DNA of 64,000 nucleotides from Klebsiella pneumoniae. GTDB lineage: Bacteria; Pseudomonadota; Gammaproteobacteria; Ga0077536. Numbering within the stretch: the first letter of the stretch is position 1; each line of letters starts with the position of its first letter. Both the position numbers and the translations under genes were made by a program. The notes below the pieces were generated by a model. It had not been told where the DNA came from. It saw nothing but the letters and a program-made list of their open reading frames with translations, and did no database searches. Below are positions 35,287 to 44,385 of this stretch, one piece after another. The stretch covers positions 1 through 64,000 of the forward strand of contig CAMAXW010000016.1 in NCBI GenBank assembly GCA_945862315.1, written 5' to 3'.

Positions 35287-35406
35287 TGGCGCGCCCGGAA
35301 GGATGGATTCACAAACGCTAGGGCGTTTCCTCACCCCTGCGGGGCGCACTGCGTGCGTCCGGACTCGCGTTGCGAGTCCGTCGAACCTCCGACCCCCTAG
35401 TTCGTA
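35287..35406 (-). repeat. tRNA-Arg-derived repeat with 76-nt hairpin insert, copy 1
   Basis: Bases 35287-35304 equal the 3' end of the tRNA-Arg at 47012 (acceptor and half of the T arm). Bases 35381-35406 continue the same tRNA into the anticodon loop. Exactly in the T loop, 76 bases (35305-35380) are inserted. The insert folds into successive small hairpins: AAACGC/GCGTTT, CCCC/GGGG and CGGACTCGC/GCGAGTCCG. Confidence 0.8.
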
Positions 35407-35562
35407 AGCCGACGTGTGCGCCAGGGGATTTGCTTAATCCAAGACTTGCGACACCTGCCAGTGTGCTAATGAGCGTCAACGACACGAAAATGCGTCGGAA
35501 TATCGCGGTGCACTAGCCCACTTTTGGGCACACCAAATGTCAGGATGTCGATACTGAGTTCG

Positions 35563-35844
35563 TTACAGGCCAAGCTCGCTGTGCGAGCCAAGGCGTACGA
35601 GCTGCAAGACTGCGTCATTTGGTTTGCGATAAATCAACACCAAGTCGGGTTTGATATGGCAATCGCGATGATCGTTCCATTCACCACTTAGCGCATGGTC
35701 GCGCAGCTTGCCCGGTAACGTTTGATCGGTTGCGAGGGCGGTTAAGGCGGCGATGAAATCGCGCTCTAAGGTGGCTCGATGTAAGCCTTTTGCTTCGCGT
35801 TTATAGTCGCGTTTGAATTGACCAGTATGCTCAATCGTCCGCAT
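35563..35844 (-). CDS. yafQ: YafQ-family mRNA interferase toxin
   Basis: The 93-residue RelE-superfamily toxin begins MRTIEHTGQFKRDYKRE. It contains the YafQ pattern LRDHALSGEWNDHRDCHIKP followed by DLVLIYR and ends with a short hydrophobic strand. YafQ cuts mRNA on the ribosome. It overlaps its antitoxin gene by 14 bases. The full set of expected residues (His in DCHIKP, Asp in KPDLVL) is present, so it may be active. Confidence 0.93.
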   Translation of the reverse strand: MRTIEHTGQFKRDYKREAKGLHRATLERDFIAALTALATDQTLPGKLRDHALSGEWNDHRDCHIKPDLVLIYRKPNDAVLQLVRLGSHSELGL

Positions 35845-36094
35845 TCAAATCCGCCATTAGTCCTTTCACGGTAGTGAACGACGGCAACTTGCCTCGGCGC
35901 GCTTCTTTCATGGCTTTGATGGTCTTGGCATTTGGGATCAGCGGTTCGAAGGGAAATGCCTTGTCGTGCGCGACCCGCGTCAGCAGGATCCGGAATGCGT
36001 CCGAGACGGTCAGGCCCATCGCGGCCAATACGACGGTAGCTTCCTCCTTGATGCGCTCATCGATCCGGGCACGTACAACGGCGTTTTCAGGCAT
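35831..36094 (-). CDS. dinJ: RelB/DinJ-family antitoxin
   Basis: The 87-residue protein has a ribbon-helix-helix N-terminus VVRARIDERIKEEATVVLAA followed by MGLTVSDAFRILLTRVA, the DinJ signature. The C-terminal part binds YafQ. It is transcribed first, as usual, with a palindrome just upstream of its start that probably serves autorepression. Confidence 0.93.
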   Translation of the reverse strand: MPENAVVRARIDERIKEEATVVLAAMGLTVSDAFRILLTRVAHDKAFPFEPLIPNAKTIKAMKEARRGKLPSFTTVKGLMADLNADD

Positions 36095-36115
36095 GGCTCA
36101 ATCCCTCATCTAAAT

Positions 36116-36132
36116 GGGCTACAACGTAGCCC
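36116..36132. promoter_or_regulatory. Operator candidate for dinJ-yafQ
   Basis: GGGCTACAACGTAGCCC is a perfect 7-base palindrome around AAC, 22 bases upstream of the dinJ start. RHH antitoxins bind such sites. Confidence 0.6.
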
Positions 36133-36280
36133 GGTTTTCCGAAGACAACAAGATGGAAGAATTGGGTACGTTGATATGTGTTGGAACCGCTTCCCAACAA
36201 GGTTGCCCGTTCGGTGTTGATCGATTGCAAAAGAACAGATTCCTTCAGACGCGAATAGGGCTAGCGCGACCAGCAAGCCC

Positions 36281-36418
36281 GCGTTTAATCGGCCGGCCAC
36301 GGGGCTGCGCGAGAAGAACGTGACTCGCCTGGAATGGTCGCAGGTCGATCTGACGCGCCGCATGGCGTGGATCCACCCGGACCAGGCCAAGGCGAGGAAG
36401 CCGATCGGTCGCCCGCGC
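36281..36418 (+). pseudogene. Tyrosine recombinase fragment (box I region)
   Basis: The frame gives NRPATGLREKNVTRLEWSQV, DLTRRMAWIHPDQAKARK and PIGRPR. ATGLR with the first catalytic Arg is box I of phage-type integrases. The fragment runs directly into the second tRNA-derived repeat at 36415. It may come from the same integrase as 34998-35271, now split around the toxin module. Confidence 0.78.
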
Positions 36419-36477
36419 ACTGCGTGCGTCCGGACTCGCGTTGCGAGTCCGTCGAACCTCCGACCCCCTAGTTCGTA
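36415..36477 (-). repeat. tRNA-Arg-derived repeat, copy 2 (partial)
   Basis: These 63 bases are identical to 35344-35406: the last third of the hairpin insert plus the tRNA-Arg part up to the anticodon loop. With copy 1 it makes direct repeats around the yafQ-dinJ module. 36478-36660 shows no gene, only a 16-base match (GGCAAAACTTCGGCAG at 36578) to the integrase remnant at 35206. Confidence 0.78.
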
Positions 36478-36660
36478 GCCCCGAACTGGAAAGCCACGTC
36501 GCTGATTTATTTATTAACTTGGCGGTCGCGCCCGTTGTAAATCGCACGACCTTGCAGAGTCCATCCTGGCGGCGCCCGGCAAAACTTCGGCAGCCCATTT
36601 GACCGGTGCCGACAGGTATCCCGATCAATCCTCACGTCCCGCTTTAATCCGATAAGCGAG

Positions 36661-36678
36661 TTAGCTAATCTTAGCTAA
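36661..36678. promoter_or_regulatory. Twin palindromes, operator of the Phd-PIN module
   Basis: TTAGCTAA, itself a perfect palindrome, occurs at 36661-36668 and 36671-36678. The copies are spaced by one helical turn and end 24 bases before the antitoxin start. This suits cooperative binding by a Phd-type dimer. Confidence 0.6.
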
Positions 36679-36702
36679 AGCTGTAAGCCAGAGTAGCAAA
36701 TC

Positions 36703-36945
36703 ATGAGAACCACGCAGGTCAACATGCATGAGGCCAAGTCTAGGTTGTCGGAGCTCGGCGAACTCGCGCAGAAAGGAGAGCGGATCGTCATCGCTAAAGC
36801 CGGTAAGCCGTATCTGGACTTGCTTGCCCATCGCGAGTCTCGGGGCAAGCGGAGCCCTGGTAGGTTGGCGGGACAAATCCACATTGCGCCGGATTTCGAC
36901 GAAACGTTGCCGGAGCTATTGGCGGACTTTGAGGGGGAAACGTGA
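36703..36945 (+). CDS. Phd/YefM-family antitoxin
   Basis: The 80-residue protein begins MRTTQVNMHEAKSRLSELG and has IVIAKAGKPYLDLLAH, the standard Phd/YefM DNA-binding pattern. The acidic C-terminus (FDETLPELLADFEGE) should wrap the toxin. The stop overlaps the toxin start by 4 bases (ATGA). Confidence 0.92.
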   Translation: MRTTQVNMHEAKSRLSELGELAQKGERIVIAKAGKPYLDLLAHRESRGKRSPGRLAGQIHIAPDFDETLPELLADFEGET

Positions 36946-37328
36946 AACGTCTTCTCCTCGATACCCATGCCCTGCTGTGGTGGCTGGCGGACGACCCACG
37001 CCTCGGCCCTCGTGCGCGTGAGCTAATCGGCGACGAGCGGAATGAGGCCTATGTGAGCGCTGCTAGCGCCTGGGAGATATCGATCAAGAAGGCATTGGGC
37101 AAACTCGAGGCGCCGGAAGACCTCGATGCCATCGTGGAAGAGGAGGGTTTCGCCAGATTACCGATCACGTTCTTCCACGGTGAGCGCGCGGGGAGTCTGC
37201 CGGGACTGCACCGGGATCCCTTTGACCGGATGTTGATTGCTCAAGCTCAGGCTGAGGGCCTGGATATCGTAACTGCTGACGAGCGTATAGCAGCCTACGC
37301 AGTACGTACCCTTTCAGCTTCGAAATGA
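36942..37328 (+). CDS. PIN-domain toxin (VapC-type ribonuclease)
   Basis: The 128-residue protein starts MKRLLLDTHALLWWLADDP and has the PIN acidic residues: Asp in LLDTHA, Glu in SAWEISIK, Asp in DPFDRMLIAQA and Asp in IVTADERI. Such proteins cleave tRNA or rRNA. Translational coupling to the Phd antitoxin and an intact active site suggest a working module. Confidence 0.92.
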   Translation: MKRLLLDTHALLWWLADDPRLGPRARELIGDERNEAYVSAASAWEISIKKALGKLEAPEDLDAIVEEEGFARLPITFFHGERAGSLPGLHRDPFDRMLIAQAQAEGLDIVTADERIAAYAVRTLSASK

Positions 37329-38170
37329 ATTGATGCCCTGCTTGCTGATTTGCACCCCAAGTGGAACCAGACGGTCACAGAAATCGCATCTTCACGTAAC
37401 GCGGGCTATCGATGTCAAAGCGGTGGACTGGCGTTTCAAATCCGTGGAGACACGGATCAGTCTCATGCGCGAAATTGGGCCGATCTGAACCGTAAACCAA
37501 CACATGTGCGTTGTTCATCGAAATTCAATGTCGTCTCGGAATTCCAACTTGGAGAATTGATTGGCTCAAGCTAGAAAGACATCGGCGGCGAACGCGTCAT
37601 CCGGCGCAAGGAACCGCGCTCCGGCCACTGTGCGTTCGATAAGCGGTGCCGTTTTCAAGTTCGAGGATCGAGTAGCGGCGTGGCAGTTGGTAAAAGCGCA
37701 CTCTGGCGAGCAAGTGCCTGGCGTCGGAGGTGTCGGAATACAATTCCAAGCGCAGGTCATGACACTTGGCTGGCGCATCGACGATCTGCTCCTGACCAGT
37801 GAAGCCAAATGGGGTAGTGCGGCGGCTCGCCATTTCGGCAAAGGGTAATCAACAAGTCACCGCCTCCAGCCTTCCGTCTGATTTTGTGGCGCGGGCTTGG
37901 GAGCAGTGGCGTGATCCGCGAGGGCCGTTCGACCACACCTCCGACGGGTCAGGTTCCGCTGCAAAACAACACTCTCGGTAGTCCCACTCGGGACCCGACT
38001 GCTCAGCAGATTTTGGAAGCTAATCCCCTTGTCCGACATCCGCAGGGCTTGGCGAGAACTACCTGCCTTAGCAGCCGCAGAGGCCTTATCGGCACGATTC
38101 GTGGGGATCCCTCGGAGTACGACCTACATGGGGAGTCGCGTAGAGGCGGGGCGAGGCCTGCCCCGCCGCC
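37329..38170. other. Noncoding stretch
   Basis: I find no supportable gene in 840 bases. Overlapping frames at 37561-37848 on both strands have no ribosome site and no family resemblance. The end (38110-38170) should hold the terminator of the DUF1302 gene, but no clear hairpin is seen. Confidence 0.4.
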
Positions 38171-39769
38171 TCAGAACTGGTAGATGAACTGGAACACCGA
38201 CTCGTTGCGGCTCTGGCCGTTGGAGTGGCCCCAGATATCGCCAAGTTGCCAGGGTCCGATTTCCTTGCCGCCGAAACGCCAGAACAGGTTCTGCTGGAAA
38301 CGCAGCACCACGTGGCTCGAGAGCAGGTAGTCGACGGAGAGCTGGTTGTAGGCGCCGGTCGAGCGCGGGTCGAAGGCGAACACGAAACGCGGCTGCAACA
38401 GGCCGGCGTCACCGTAGGCGGTAGAGGCGGAGAAGGTCATCACCACCTCGTCCTGGTCGATGTGGTCATTGTTCACGTTCACGAAGCGCCCCGCTTGCAC
38501 CACGCCGTTCAGGCTCGCGGGCAGCACGCTCGAGAGGCCGCGGAAGCTTTCGTCGTAGTCCAGCCAGCGACGCCAGAAGATCTGGCTGGAAAGGAAGACG
38601 GTGCGGTCCTTGTTCAGCCACTTCATCCAGGTCGGGCGATCGGCGGCGAGCATCACCACGCTGCGGCGCGCGGTCTCGAATCCATCCTGCTCCGGATCGA
38701 CGGACAGGGGCGCGCCCGGCGCGATGGTGATCGGCACACCGGTGGTGAACGTCGTCTCCAGGCGGAACACCGTCTGGGTGTATTTCTCTTCGGAATAGTT
38801 GGCGGTGAAACCGACTAGGTGGTTGCGCGGGTACTTGGTCTCCACCACCGCGTTCAGCGTGGTCGGTGTGACGCTCGAGAGCTCGTTCTTGAACTGCGTG
38901 CGCCCTTCGCCCGAGAAGCCGTAGAAATAGTTGAAGCTGAAGTCGACGTTGCCCCACACCGCCTTGAAACGGAAACCGGCCTGACCGTTCTCGAGTTTCT
39001 GTCCCGGGCGGCCATCGATGACCTTCAAGTTCAAATCCAGCAGGTCGTTGCCGACAAAGGCCGAGTTGGCGCGCGCCTTGGAACCGGGGCCGTACAGCGA
39101 CCAGGGCTTGTTGGGATCGGTCTCGACCACGTTCTGGCGCACGTCCCACGGAATGTAGACCACCTCGAGGAAAGACTCCTCGAGCTTGCCGATCTTGCCG
39201 ATGTCGTACACACCACGTGCGGCCCACAGCGGAATGCGGATGTCCTCCCAGGATTCCCATTGCCAGTGCCAGGACAAATCCAGCGGGTTGATGACGTCGA
39301 GTGCGCGGAAGTTGTCGGTTTCGCCCCATACGATCTGTTGTTTGCCGAGCCGCAGCGAAAACGGTGGTAGCACCAGATCCATATAGGCTTCGCGCACCTC
39401 GCCATCGTACTGACGCGGCCCGCCATCCTTGCCGATGAAGTCGTCGCGGTAGGACTCGCGAATGTCGTAGATCGAGTCGTACACCGCGCGGCCGACGAAG
39501 GTGAAGGTCGCTTCTTCGAGCTTGCCGGTGTTGAAGCGGCCGAAGGCCGTGCTGTCCTTCAGGAAGTAGTACTTGCTCTCAATCTGCGCGGTATTGCGCT
39601 GCATGATGACCTCGGCGTCGTCCATCTGCGGGGTGCGCAGGATGTTCTGCGCCTGCACGAAGCCTTCGACCTCGATGTTTTCGCTGACGTTGATGATGGC
39701 GGGCGCGGTGAGCGGCAGGCCGGTGAGCAGCACGGCGGCTGCCAGCAATCCATGGCGACGGAACGTCAT
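38171..39769 (-). CDS. DUF1302 family outer-membrane protein
   Basis: The ~532-residue protein begins MTFRRHGLLAAAVLLTG, a signal peptide cut near PAII, with GGGGGA upstream. The body is rich in alternating aromatic strands and ends in FQFIYQF with the terminal Phe of a beta barrel. DUF1302 proteins pair with DUF1329 proteins in many proteobacteria that degrade hydrophobic substrates. A porin role is inferred. The DUF1329 partner is directly upstream. Confidence 0.88.
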   Translation of the reverse strand: MTFRRHGLLAAAVLLTGLPLTAPAIINVSENIEVEGFVQAQNILRTPQMDDAEVIMQRNTAQIESKYYFLKDSTAFGRFNTGKLEEATFTFVGRAVYDSIYDIRESYRDDFIGKDGGPRQYDGEVREAYMDLVLPPFSLRLGKQQIVWGETDNFRALDVINPLDLSWHWQWESWEDIRIPLWAARGVYDIGKIGKLEESFLEVVYIPWDVRQNVVETDPNKPWSLYGPGSKARANSAFVGNDLLDLNLKVIDGRPGQKLENGQAGFRFKAVWGNVDFSFNYFYGFSGEGRTQFKNELSSVTPTTLNAVVETKYPRNHLVGFTANYSEEKYTQTVFRLETTFTTGVPITIAPGAPLSVDPEQDGFETARRSVVMLAADRPTWMKWLNKDRTVFLSSQIFWRRWLDYDESFRGLSSVLPASLNGVVQAGRFVNVNNDHIDQDEVVMTFSASTAYGDAGLLQPRFVFAFDPRSTGAYNQLSVDYLLSSHVVLRFQQNLFWRFGGKEIGPWQLGDIWGHSNGQSRNESVFQFIYQF

Positions 39770-39850
39770 GCAAGAATCCCCCAATCTGATGTGAGCGAAG
39801 TGCAGGCGGGACGCCCAACCCCTCAGGCGTCGCGCGGCGTGGCGGGCGAC

Positions 39851-41167
39851 TCAGCGCCGCCCGCTGATCATGTTGCGCAGCGAGTAGTACTGCTGCGCAC
39901 GCGCGGACGAAAACACGCGCTTGTTGGTATAGCAATGAAACATGGTCGCGTGCGGCTTCTTGGCGTTGATATCGGTCTCGCCGAGGTGCATGAGAACCTG
40001 CTGACCGATGCTCTTGTTAAAGTCCTGTTTTATGAAAGGCGCCTGCTGCGGTGGCTCATCGGCGTAGGATTCGGTGTACTTCAGGAAATGTTGGCTCATG
40101 CGTAGCAGCTGGTCATCCTGCCGATCGAACGCAAACATCCACAGCGTCCAGAAGTTCTCCGCGTCGATGAACACCACGCGGTGGCTGTAAGGGTGGTCCT
40201 TAGTCTTCGGATCGATCAGGAGAACGTGGGCCTTGCGTACTTCCCAACGCGTCTTGTGCGGCACCCAAAGGTGGGGGCCTCCAAACTCCGGGTTGTCGGC
40301 GACGTTGACGGTCGCGACCACGTTACGCGTGCCCAGATAGGTCCAGTCGTTCTCGTATACCTTGCCACCGAACCCGTCGAGGTCTTCGCGGATCATATCC
40401 ATGCCCATCAGTTCGCTGGTGCGCTCGCTCGCCAGCGTGCGGCGCGGCTTGCGCTGCGCGGGCATGTACATCCAGCCGGAATCCTCGCGATCGTGGTCGA
40501 CGTAGGACACCAGCATGTCCTTGGCGCCCGCCATGTCGCGCGGCGAGCGGAATTCCATGATGCGCTTGCTCTTCACTTCCTCGTAGCCGGGCACCAGACA
40601 TCCTTCTTCGCCCTTGGCGTAGGTGGCGTTAACCGAGATGTACTCCAGCTTCCGGTCGAGCTTGCCGCCTTCGCCGCGCAGCCAGGCGGTCATCGGCATG
40701 TCGTAATCGTTTTGTCCTGGACGCCACAGCATGTTCCAGATCACCTTGTAGGCGGCCTGCGGATCGTCCGGTCTGACCTCGGGATAGGGGTAACCGCCGC
40801 CTTCGAAGCCTTTCAGCACGCCGCGTTCGTCGAGCGAATACCCGGACTTGACGCTCTTGCCCCAAGTGGGTGGTGGCGGGTAGTGGCCGGCCGCCGCGAT
40901 TTCCATGTCCATGTCGTCGAAGAAGTAGTAGGTCCAGGCGGTGCGCGGGATGTAGGCCTCGAGTTGGGCGCGATCCTTGGCGCCGAGGTGCTGGCCGGGG
41001 GCAAGCGCGTCGACCGCCGGGTCGCCCGCCGCAAGCCAGTCGCGCAGCGCCTGGTAGCTGGCGTCGCCGTCGGCCTGGGCGGGGGCGCCAATCAATAGTG
41101 CGAGCAGCAACAGAAGCGCGCGCCGCGCGTAGCCCCAAGGTGCAAAGGAAACCGGATCCCGAATCAT
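39851..41167 (-). CDS. DUF1329 family exported protein (LolA/LolB-like fold)
   Basis: I chose the ATG at 41167 (MIRDPVSFAPWGYARR), preceded by CAGGAGCGACAGAC, giving 438 residues. A signal peptide ends GAPAQADG. Family motifs include YKVIWNMLWRPGQNDYDM, DSGWMYMPAQRKPRR and RWEVRKAHVLL. It is thought to carry lipophilic molecules in the periplasm. The frame stays open upstream to 41584 but that part is unrelated and contains a terminator. It is co-transcribed with DUF1302. Confidence 0.9.
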   Translation of the reverse strand: MIRDPVSFAPWGYARRALLLLLALLIGAPAQADGDASYQALRDWLAAGDPAVDALAPGQHLGAKDRAQLEAYIPRTAWTYYFFDDMDMEIAAAGHYPPPPTWGKSVKSGYSLDERGVLKGFEGGGYPYPEVRPDDPQAAYKVIWNMLWRPGQNDYDMPMTAWLRGEGGKLDRKLEYISVNATYAKGEEGCLVPGYEEVKSKRIMEFRSPRDMAGAKDMLVSYVDHDREDSGWMYMPAQRKPRRTLASERTSELMGMDMIREDLDGFGGKVYENDWTYLGTRNVVATVNVADNPEFGGPHLWVPHKTRWEVRKAHVLLIDPKTKDHPYSHRVVFIDAENFWTLWMFAFDRQDDQLLRMSQHFLKYTESYADEPPQQAPFIKQDFNKSIGQQVLMHLGETDINAKKPHATMFHCYTNKRVFSSARAQQYYSLRNMISGRR

Positions 41168-41355
41168 GTCTGTCGCTCCTGACACTGTGTCACTGTCATA
41201 CTCAGGCTTGTGTGTGTGTGGGTACAAGCTGGCAGATCTGACACATTGCACAGGTGTATTCGCCAGCAGTGTAGCCGCGGCCTGTCCGGCGCCCCGCTGT
41301 GCGCACGATGGGTGGGGTATCGACTCCAGGCCATTGCACACGAATGAAGATGGGA

Positions 41356-41399
41356 AAAAAAATGCGGCAGCGCGACTCGTAGTCGTATCGCGCTGCCGC
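41356..41399 (-). terminator. Strong rho-independent terminator
   Basis: On the minus strand GCGGCAGCGCGA (41399-41388) pairs perfectly with TCGCGCTGCCGC (41375-41364) and is followed by eight U. It closes whatever is transcribed from upstream on the minus strand before the DUF1329 gene. Confidence 0.85.
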
Positions 41400-41421
41400 G
41401 GCGAAAGGCGTCGCCGAAGGT

Positions 41422-41637
41422 TCACCCGGGGGGGCAGACTGGGGTGCAGCGGCCGAAGCAATACACAACTGCCGGGTGGGCGTTGACTTCGCCGCATACC
41501 ACTTCCTTGGCGGCAAAGACCGCGGCGCTTAGGCGCCTTTCGACACTCGGCACGCGAATCGACAGGCATGTCGCTGGTATGCAATCTTCTGTCGGCGGTG
41601 CGAGTGGCGACAAGGCGGCAAACTTGACAATCAGCAT
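41422..41637 (-). CDS. Possible 71-residue Cys-containing small protein
   Basis: The frame begins MLIVKFAALSPLAPPTEDCI and ends CFGRCTPVCPPG, directly before the strong terminator at 41399. Six Cys in 71 residues are unusual. I recognise no family. The other 41168-41745 sequence holds no better candidate. It could equally be the leftover of a longer gene. Confidence 0.3.
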   Translation of the reverse strand: MLIVKFAALSPLAPPTEDCIPATCLSIRVPSVERRLSAAVFAAKEVVCGEVNAHPAVVYCFGRCTPVCPPG

Positions 41638-41745
41638 GGCTGGTTCAGCCAGTGGAGCGCCATCCCTGCGCGCTCTTTGCGGAAGACCAGACTCGCGCGA
41701 CGAGGCGAGTTTCCAGATCCGCGGCGCGCGAGGCTGTTAGCGCGG

Positions 41746-42936
41746 TTATCTCCACGGGATTTGCAGGATTAGCGTGAACGTCGAGCTGCCTTGCCAGACG
41801 GCACTCGCGGCCACGCGTGGCGTCACGAATTGCAGACCAATCACGGCATCTACCCTGCCTCTTTGACCGTCGTCCTGCCAGGCGCCGCCGGCGAAAATTT
41901 CCTTCGGAAAGCTTGAGCCCGCGAACAAGTCCGCAGGAAACAGCACCGCTTCGCCAACCCGACTGCGCGGCGCGCCAGGGAAAGGCTGAAACTCCTGATA
42001 ACGCAGATTCAACAGTCTGCCAATTTCCCAGATGCCCGCCAGTCGATTCCATGTGGGAAGGAGGAATCCGACCGGGTTGGTGAGTTGAACACCGCTCGGT
42101 CCGAGCGCGCGCCCAAGGCGCGCTCCGACGGTGAAGTACCCGGAGTCGGCGAACCTGAGCGTGGTCGATATCATCGTGAAGTTCGCACCGCCAACTTGCC
42201 CGATACCACGATCGAACGCGAAGTATTCGAAAGCAGGTCTAAAGTACCGATCACGCTTCCCGGCAGCGTAGCCTAGGACGATCGTATGGCGATCGGCGCT
42301 CAGTTCGCCGCCAGCGAAGTACTGGTCGTTGTGCACAGCGCTGTAGAATCCGGGCGAGATTCCTCCGCGGTAGGTGTTCGCGGTCAGATACCCAAGGTAG
42401 TGCAGGCTCCCGATCTGACTGCGCACGCCGAACTTCGCATATCCGTAATCGCGGCCGTTATCGAGTTCTGCAAGTCCGCCGCCGAGCGCAAACTGCTCGT
42501 CGGCAGCGACGCTCCAGCGATACTCTCCGTGTCCTTCCGATGCTCAGGATCCCGGCGTCTGAACGAACCCGTACATGCCGAGCACCTGTCGGCCCGAAGC
42601 CGACATGGGCTCGCTGGTAACAGCCAAGTTGCCGTAGCGTACTTCGCCACTTTGATCGGGCCGAATGCTGCCAATCCCACCTACCAGCATCGGTGTCCAC
42701 AGCGCTAGATTGTGCTGCTCGAACGCTTCGGTGTGATTGTGCAAGGCCTCAAATAGGCCCGGTGAGAAAAGTGACTCGGCGGCCACAGCAGGCAACACGG
42801 GCGTGAAGAGCAGTGCGAGTGCGCCAGCCAGGACGGCCCATCGTAACGGCGATTGAGGCGCAGCAGCGCAACCGGCATTTCGTTCGAAGTAACCAGCGGC
42901 CCTGGAGTCAGGGCTGCGCGCGTCACGGCCAATCAT
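41746..42936 (-). pseudogene. Exported porin-like protein interrupted by an in-frame TGA
   Basis: A single minus-strand frame of about 396 codons starts near 42936 with a signal-like segment (LAGALALLFTPVLPAVAAES) and ends TLILQIPWR at 41746. It is broken only by TGA at 42546-42544. Coding character continues unchanged across the stop (GFVQTPGS, stop, ASEGHGEYRWSVAADEQ). Glycine- and aromatic-rich strands suggest an outer-membrane transporter of the type found near DUF1302/1329 and aromatic genes. Confidence 0.65.
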
Positions 42937-43305
42937 GTGGCGGCCTTACGCCATCGCCGGCACGAGCCGGCGATCACACATGCACCGCCAAGACGCAAAT
43001 GGTGCCATTTGTGCCTGCAGAGCGGGCCAGGACGCTGGGCGTCGGACCGCCGTGAAGCAAATTCCAGGTGCGCACCCAGTGGCAGGGCAGCGAAAAGCGC
43101 GGAGCTTGGATTCGCCATGTCATGCCGCTGCTCGCCTCGGTTTAGTGCCGCCGTGGCAACCTCGCGCGTGGGGTTGCGCGAAATATCGACAGTGCAGGCT
43201 ATGACAGATGCTGGGGCTCTGGTGCAGGCTACATAAGATGGCGAAAGCGACTTATTGTGCTGTCGAATTCGCCACCGTTCCGATTGTCGTTCGCGAGGTC
43301 ACACA
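42937..43305. other. Divergent intergenic region
   Basis: No gene is supported. It separates the broken porin-like gene from the GlxA-type regulator and should hold both promoters. GAGG just before GTG 43306 is the regulator's ribosome site. Confidence 0.4.
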
Positions 43306-44349
43306 GTGAATGCTCCACCTCACACTCCCAAGCATCTAGTTCTCGTTTCTTTCGCCGGAGGAAATGCGTCCACCACCTCAGCGCCGCTCGAGGTGCTTGA
43401 GTTTGCGGCTCGGTGCTTCGGGCCAGCACCGCCTTTCGAGATCTCTGTCATCACCCAGGATGGGGCGGCCGTCACGTGCGGTGATTTCGTCACCATCACG
43501 CCCGATGGCTCCATTGCGGACGCGCGACCGGCGGACGTGGTGTTTTTGTCCGGTATGCCGTGCAACGTAGAGGAAAGCTTACGCGCCAGCATTGGGATGT
43601 TCGATTGGCTCCGTGAGCAAGTGGCACGCGGGGCGCTGGTGGCCGCGGTCTGCCCAAGCCAAATTCTCCTGGCGCACGCAGGCCTGCTCAATGGCCGCAC
43701 CGTCGCCATGCATTGGAGCATGGTCGACGAGGTGCGTAAAAAGTACCCCGCCGTACGGTGGACTGCCGAGCGTATGGTCGTCGAAGACCAGGGCATGTAT
43801 TCGTGCTGCGGAACGAGTTCCATCGTCGACCTGACGCTCTACCTCGTCCATCACCTCTGTGGTCGCGACATCATGCTCGAGTGTGCGCAATGGTTCCTCG
43901 CCGATCTGCCCCGAGTGCGCCAGCAGTTGCCTCCACCATTGCTGCGCTGCGCGTCAAAAGCTGTCGGCCCTATGACCGCGGTGGAGCACTGGCTGGTCGG
44001 CCATTTCCACGAAAATATTCATTTCGAGACGCTTGCGCAGCAGTTCGGCATGAGTTGGCGCACCTTCTATCGTCACTTTCAGGAAGCGTTTGGTGATGCG
44101 CCCAAGATTTACTTGCAGAAGATGCGGTTGAACTCTGCCCGACGTTTGCTGGAGATCGGTGCGTTACCCATTGGCCAGATCGCAGCTAGGGTCGGTTACG
44201 CTGACCTGGCGTTCTTTCGGACGCTATTCAAGCGTCATGTTGGCATGACGCCATCGTACTACCGCGAAAGTTTTCGTTTACGCTCGCTGGGCGAGGGCGG
44301 TTCGGACAGTGTTCTGGTGGCGAATCCGCCGTCAGCGATCCTGGGGTGA
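43306..44349 (+). CDS. GlxA-type transcriptional regulator (DJ-1/PfpI plus AraC domains)
   Basis: The 347-residue protein starts at GTG 43306 (VNAPPHTPKHLVLVSF). The N-terminal half is a DJ-1/PfpI-like domain with AAVCPSQILLAHAGLLNGR around the nucleophile-elbow Cys. The C-terminal half has two AraC-type helix-turn-helices (FGMSWRTFYRHFQEAFG and ARVGYADLAFFRTLFKRH). It is divergent from the porin-like gene and the DUF1329/1302 pair and may regulate them. Confidence 0.9.
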   Translation: MNAPPHTPKHLVLVSFAGGNASTTSAPLEVLEFAARCFGPAPPFEISVITQDGAAVTCGDFVTITPDGSIADARPADVVFLSGMPCNVEESLRASIGMFDWLREQVARGALVAAVCPSQILLAHAGLLNGRTVAMHWSMVDEVRKKYPAVRWTAERMVVEDQGMYSCCGTSSIVDLTLYLVHHLCGRDIMLECAQWFLADLPRVRQQLPPPLLRCASKAVGPMTAVEHWLVGHFHENIHFETLAQQFGMSWRTFYRHFQEAFGDAPKIYLQKMRLNSARRLLEIGALPIGQIAARVGYADLAFFRTLFKRHVGMTPSYYRESFRLRSLGEGGSDSVLVANPPSAILG

Positions 44350-44385
44350 CGGACTCGAGCGCTCAAAGCTCTGTAACGTAATGGC

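Noticed and set aside
37561-37848. Overlapping ORFs on both strands near 37.7 kb
   Set aside because: Neither has a ribosome site or recognisable motif; both frames being open is expected in GC-rich DNA.
42544-42546. Second selenocysteine UGA in the porin-like gene
   Set aside because: No redox motif or Cys position surrounds it, and an exported beta-strand protein is an unlikely selenoprotein. A nonsense mutation is simpler.
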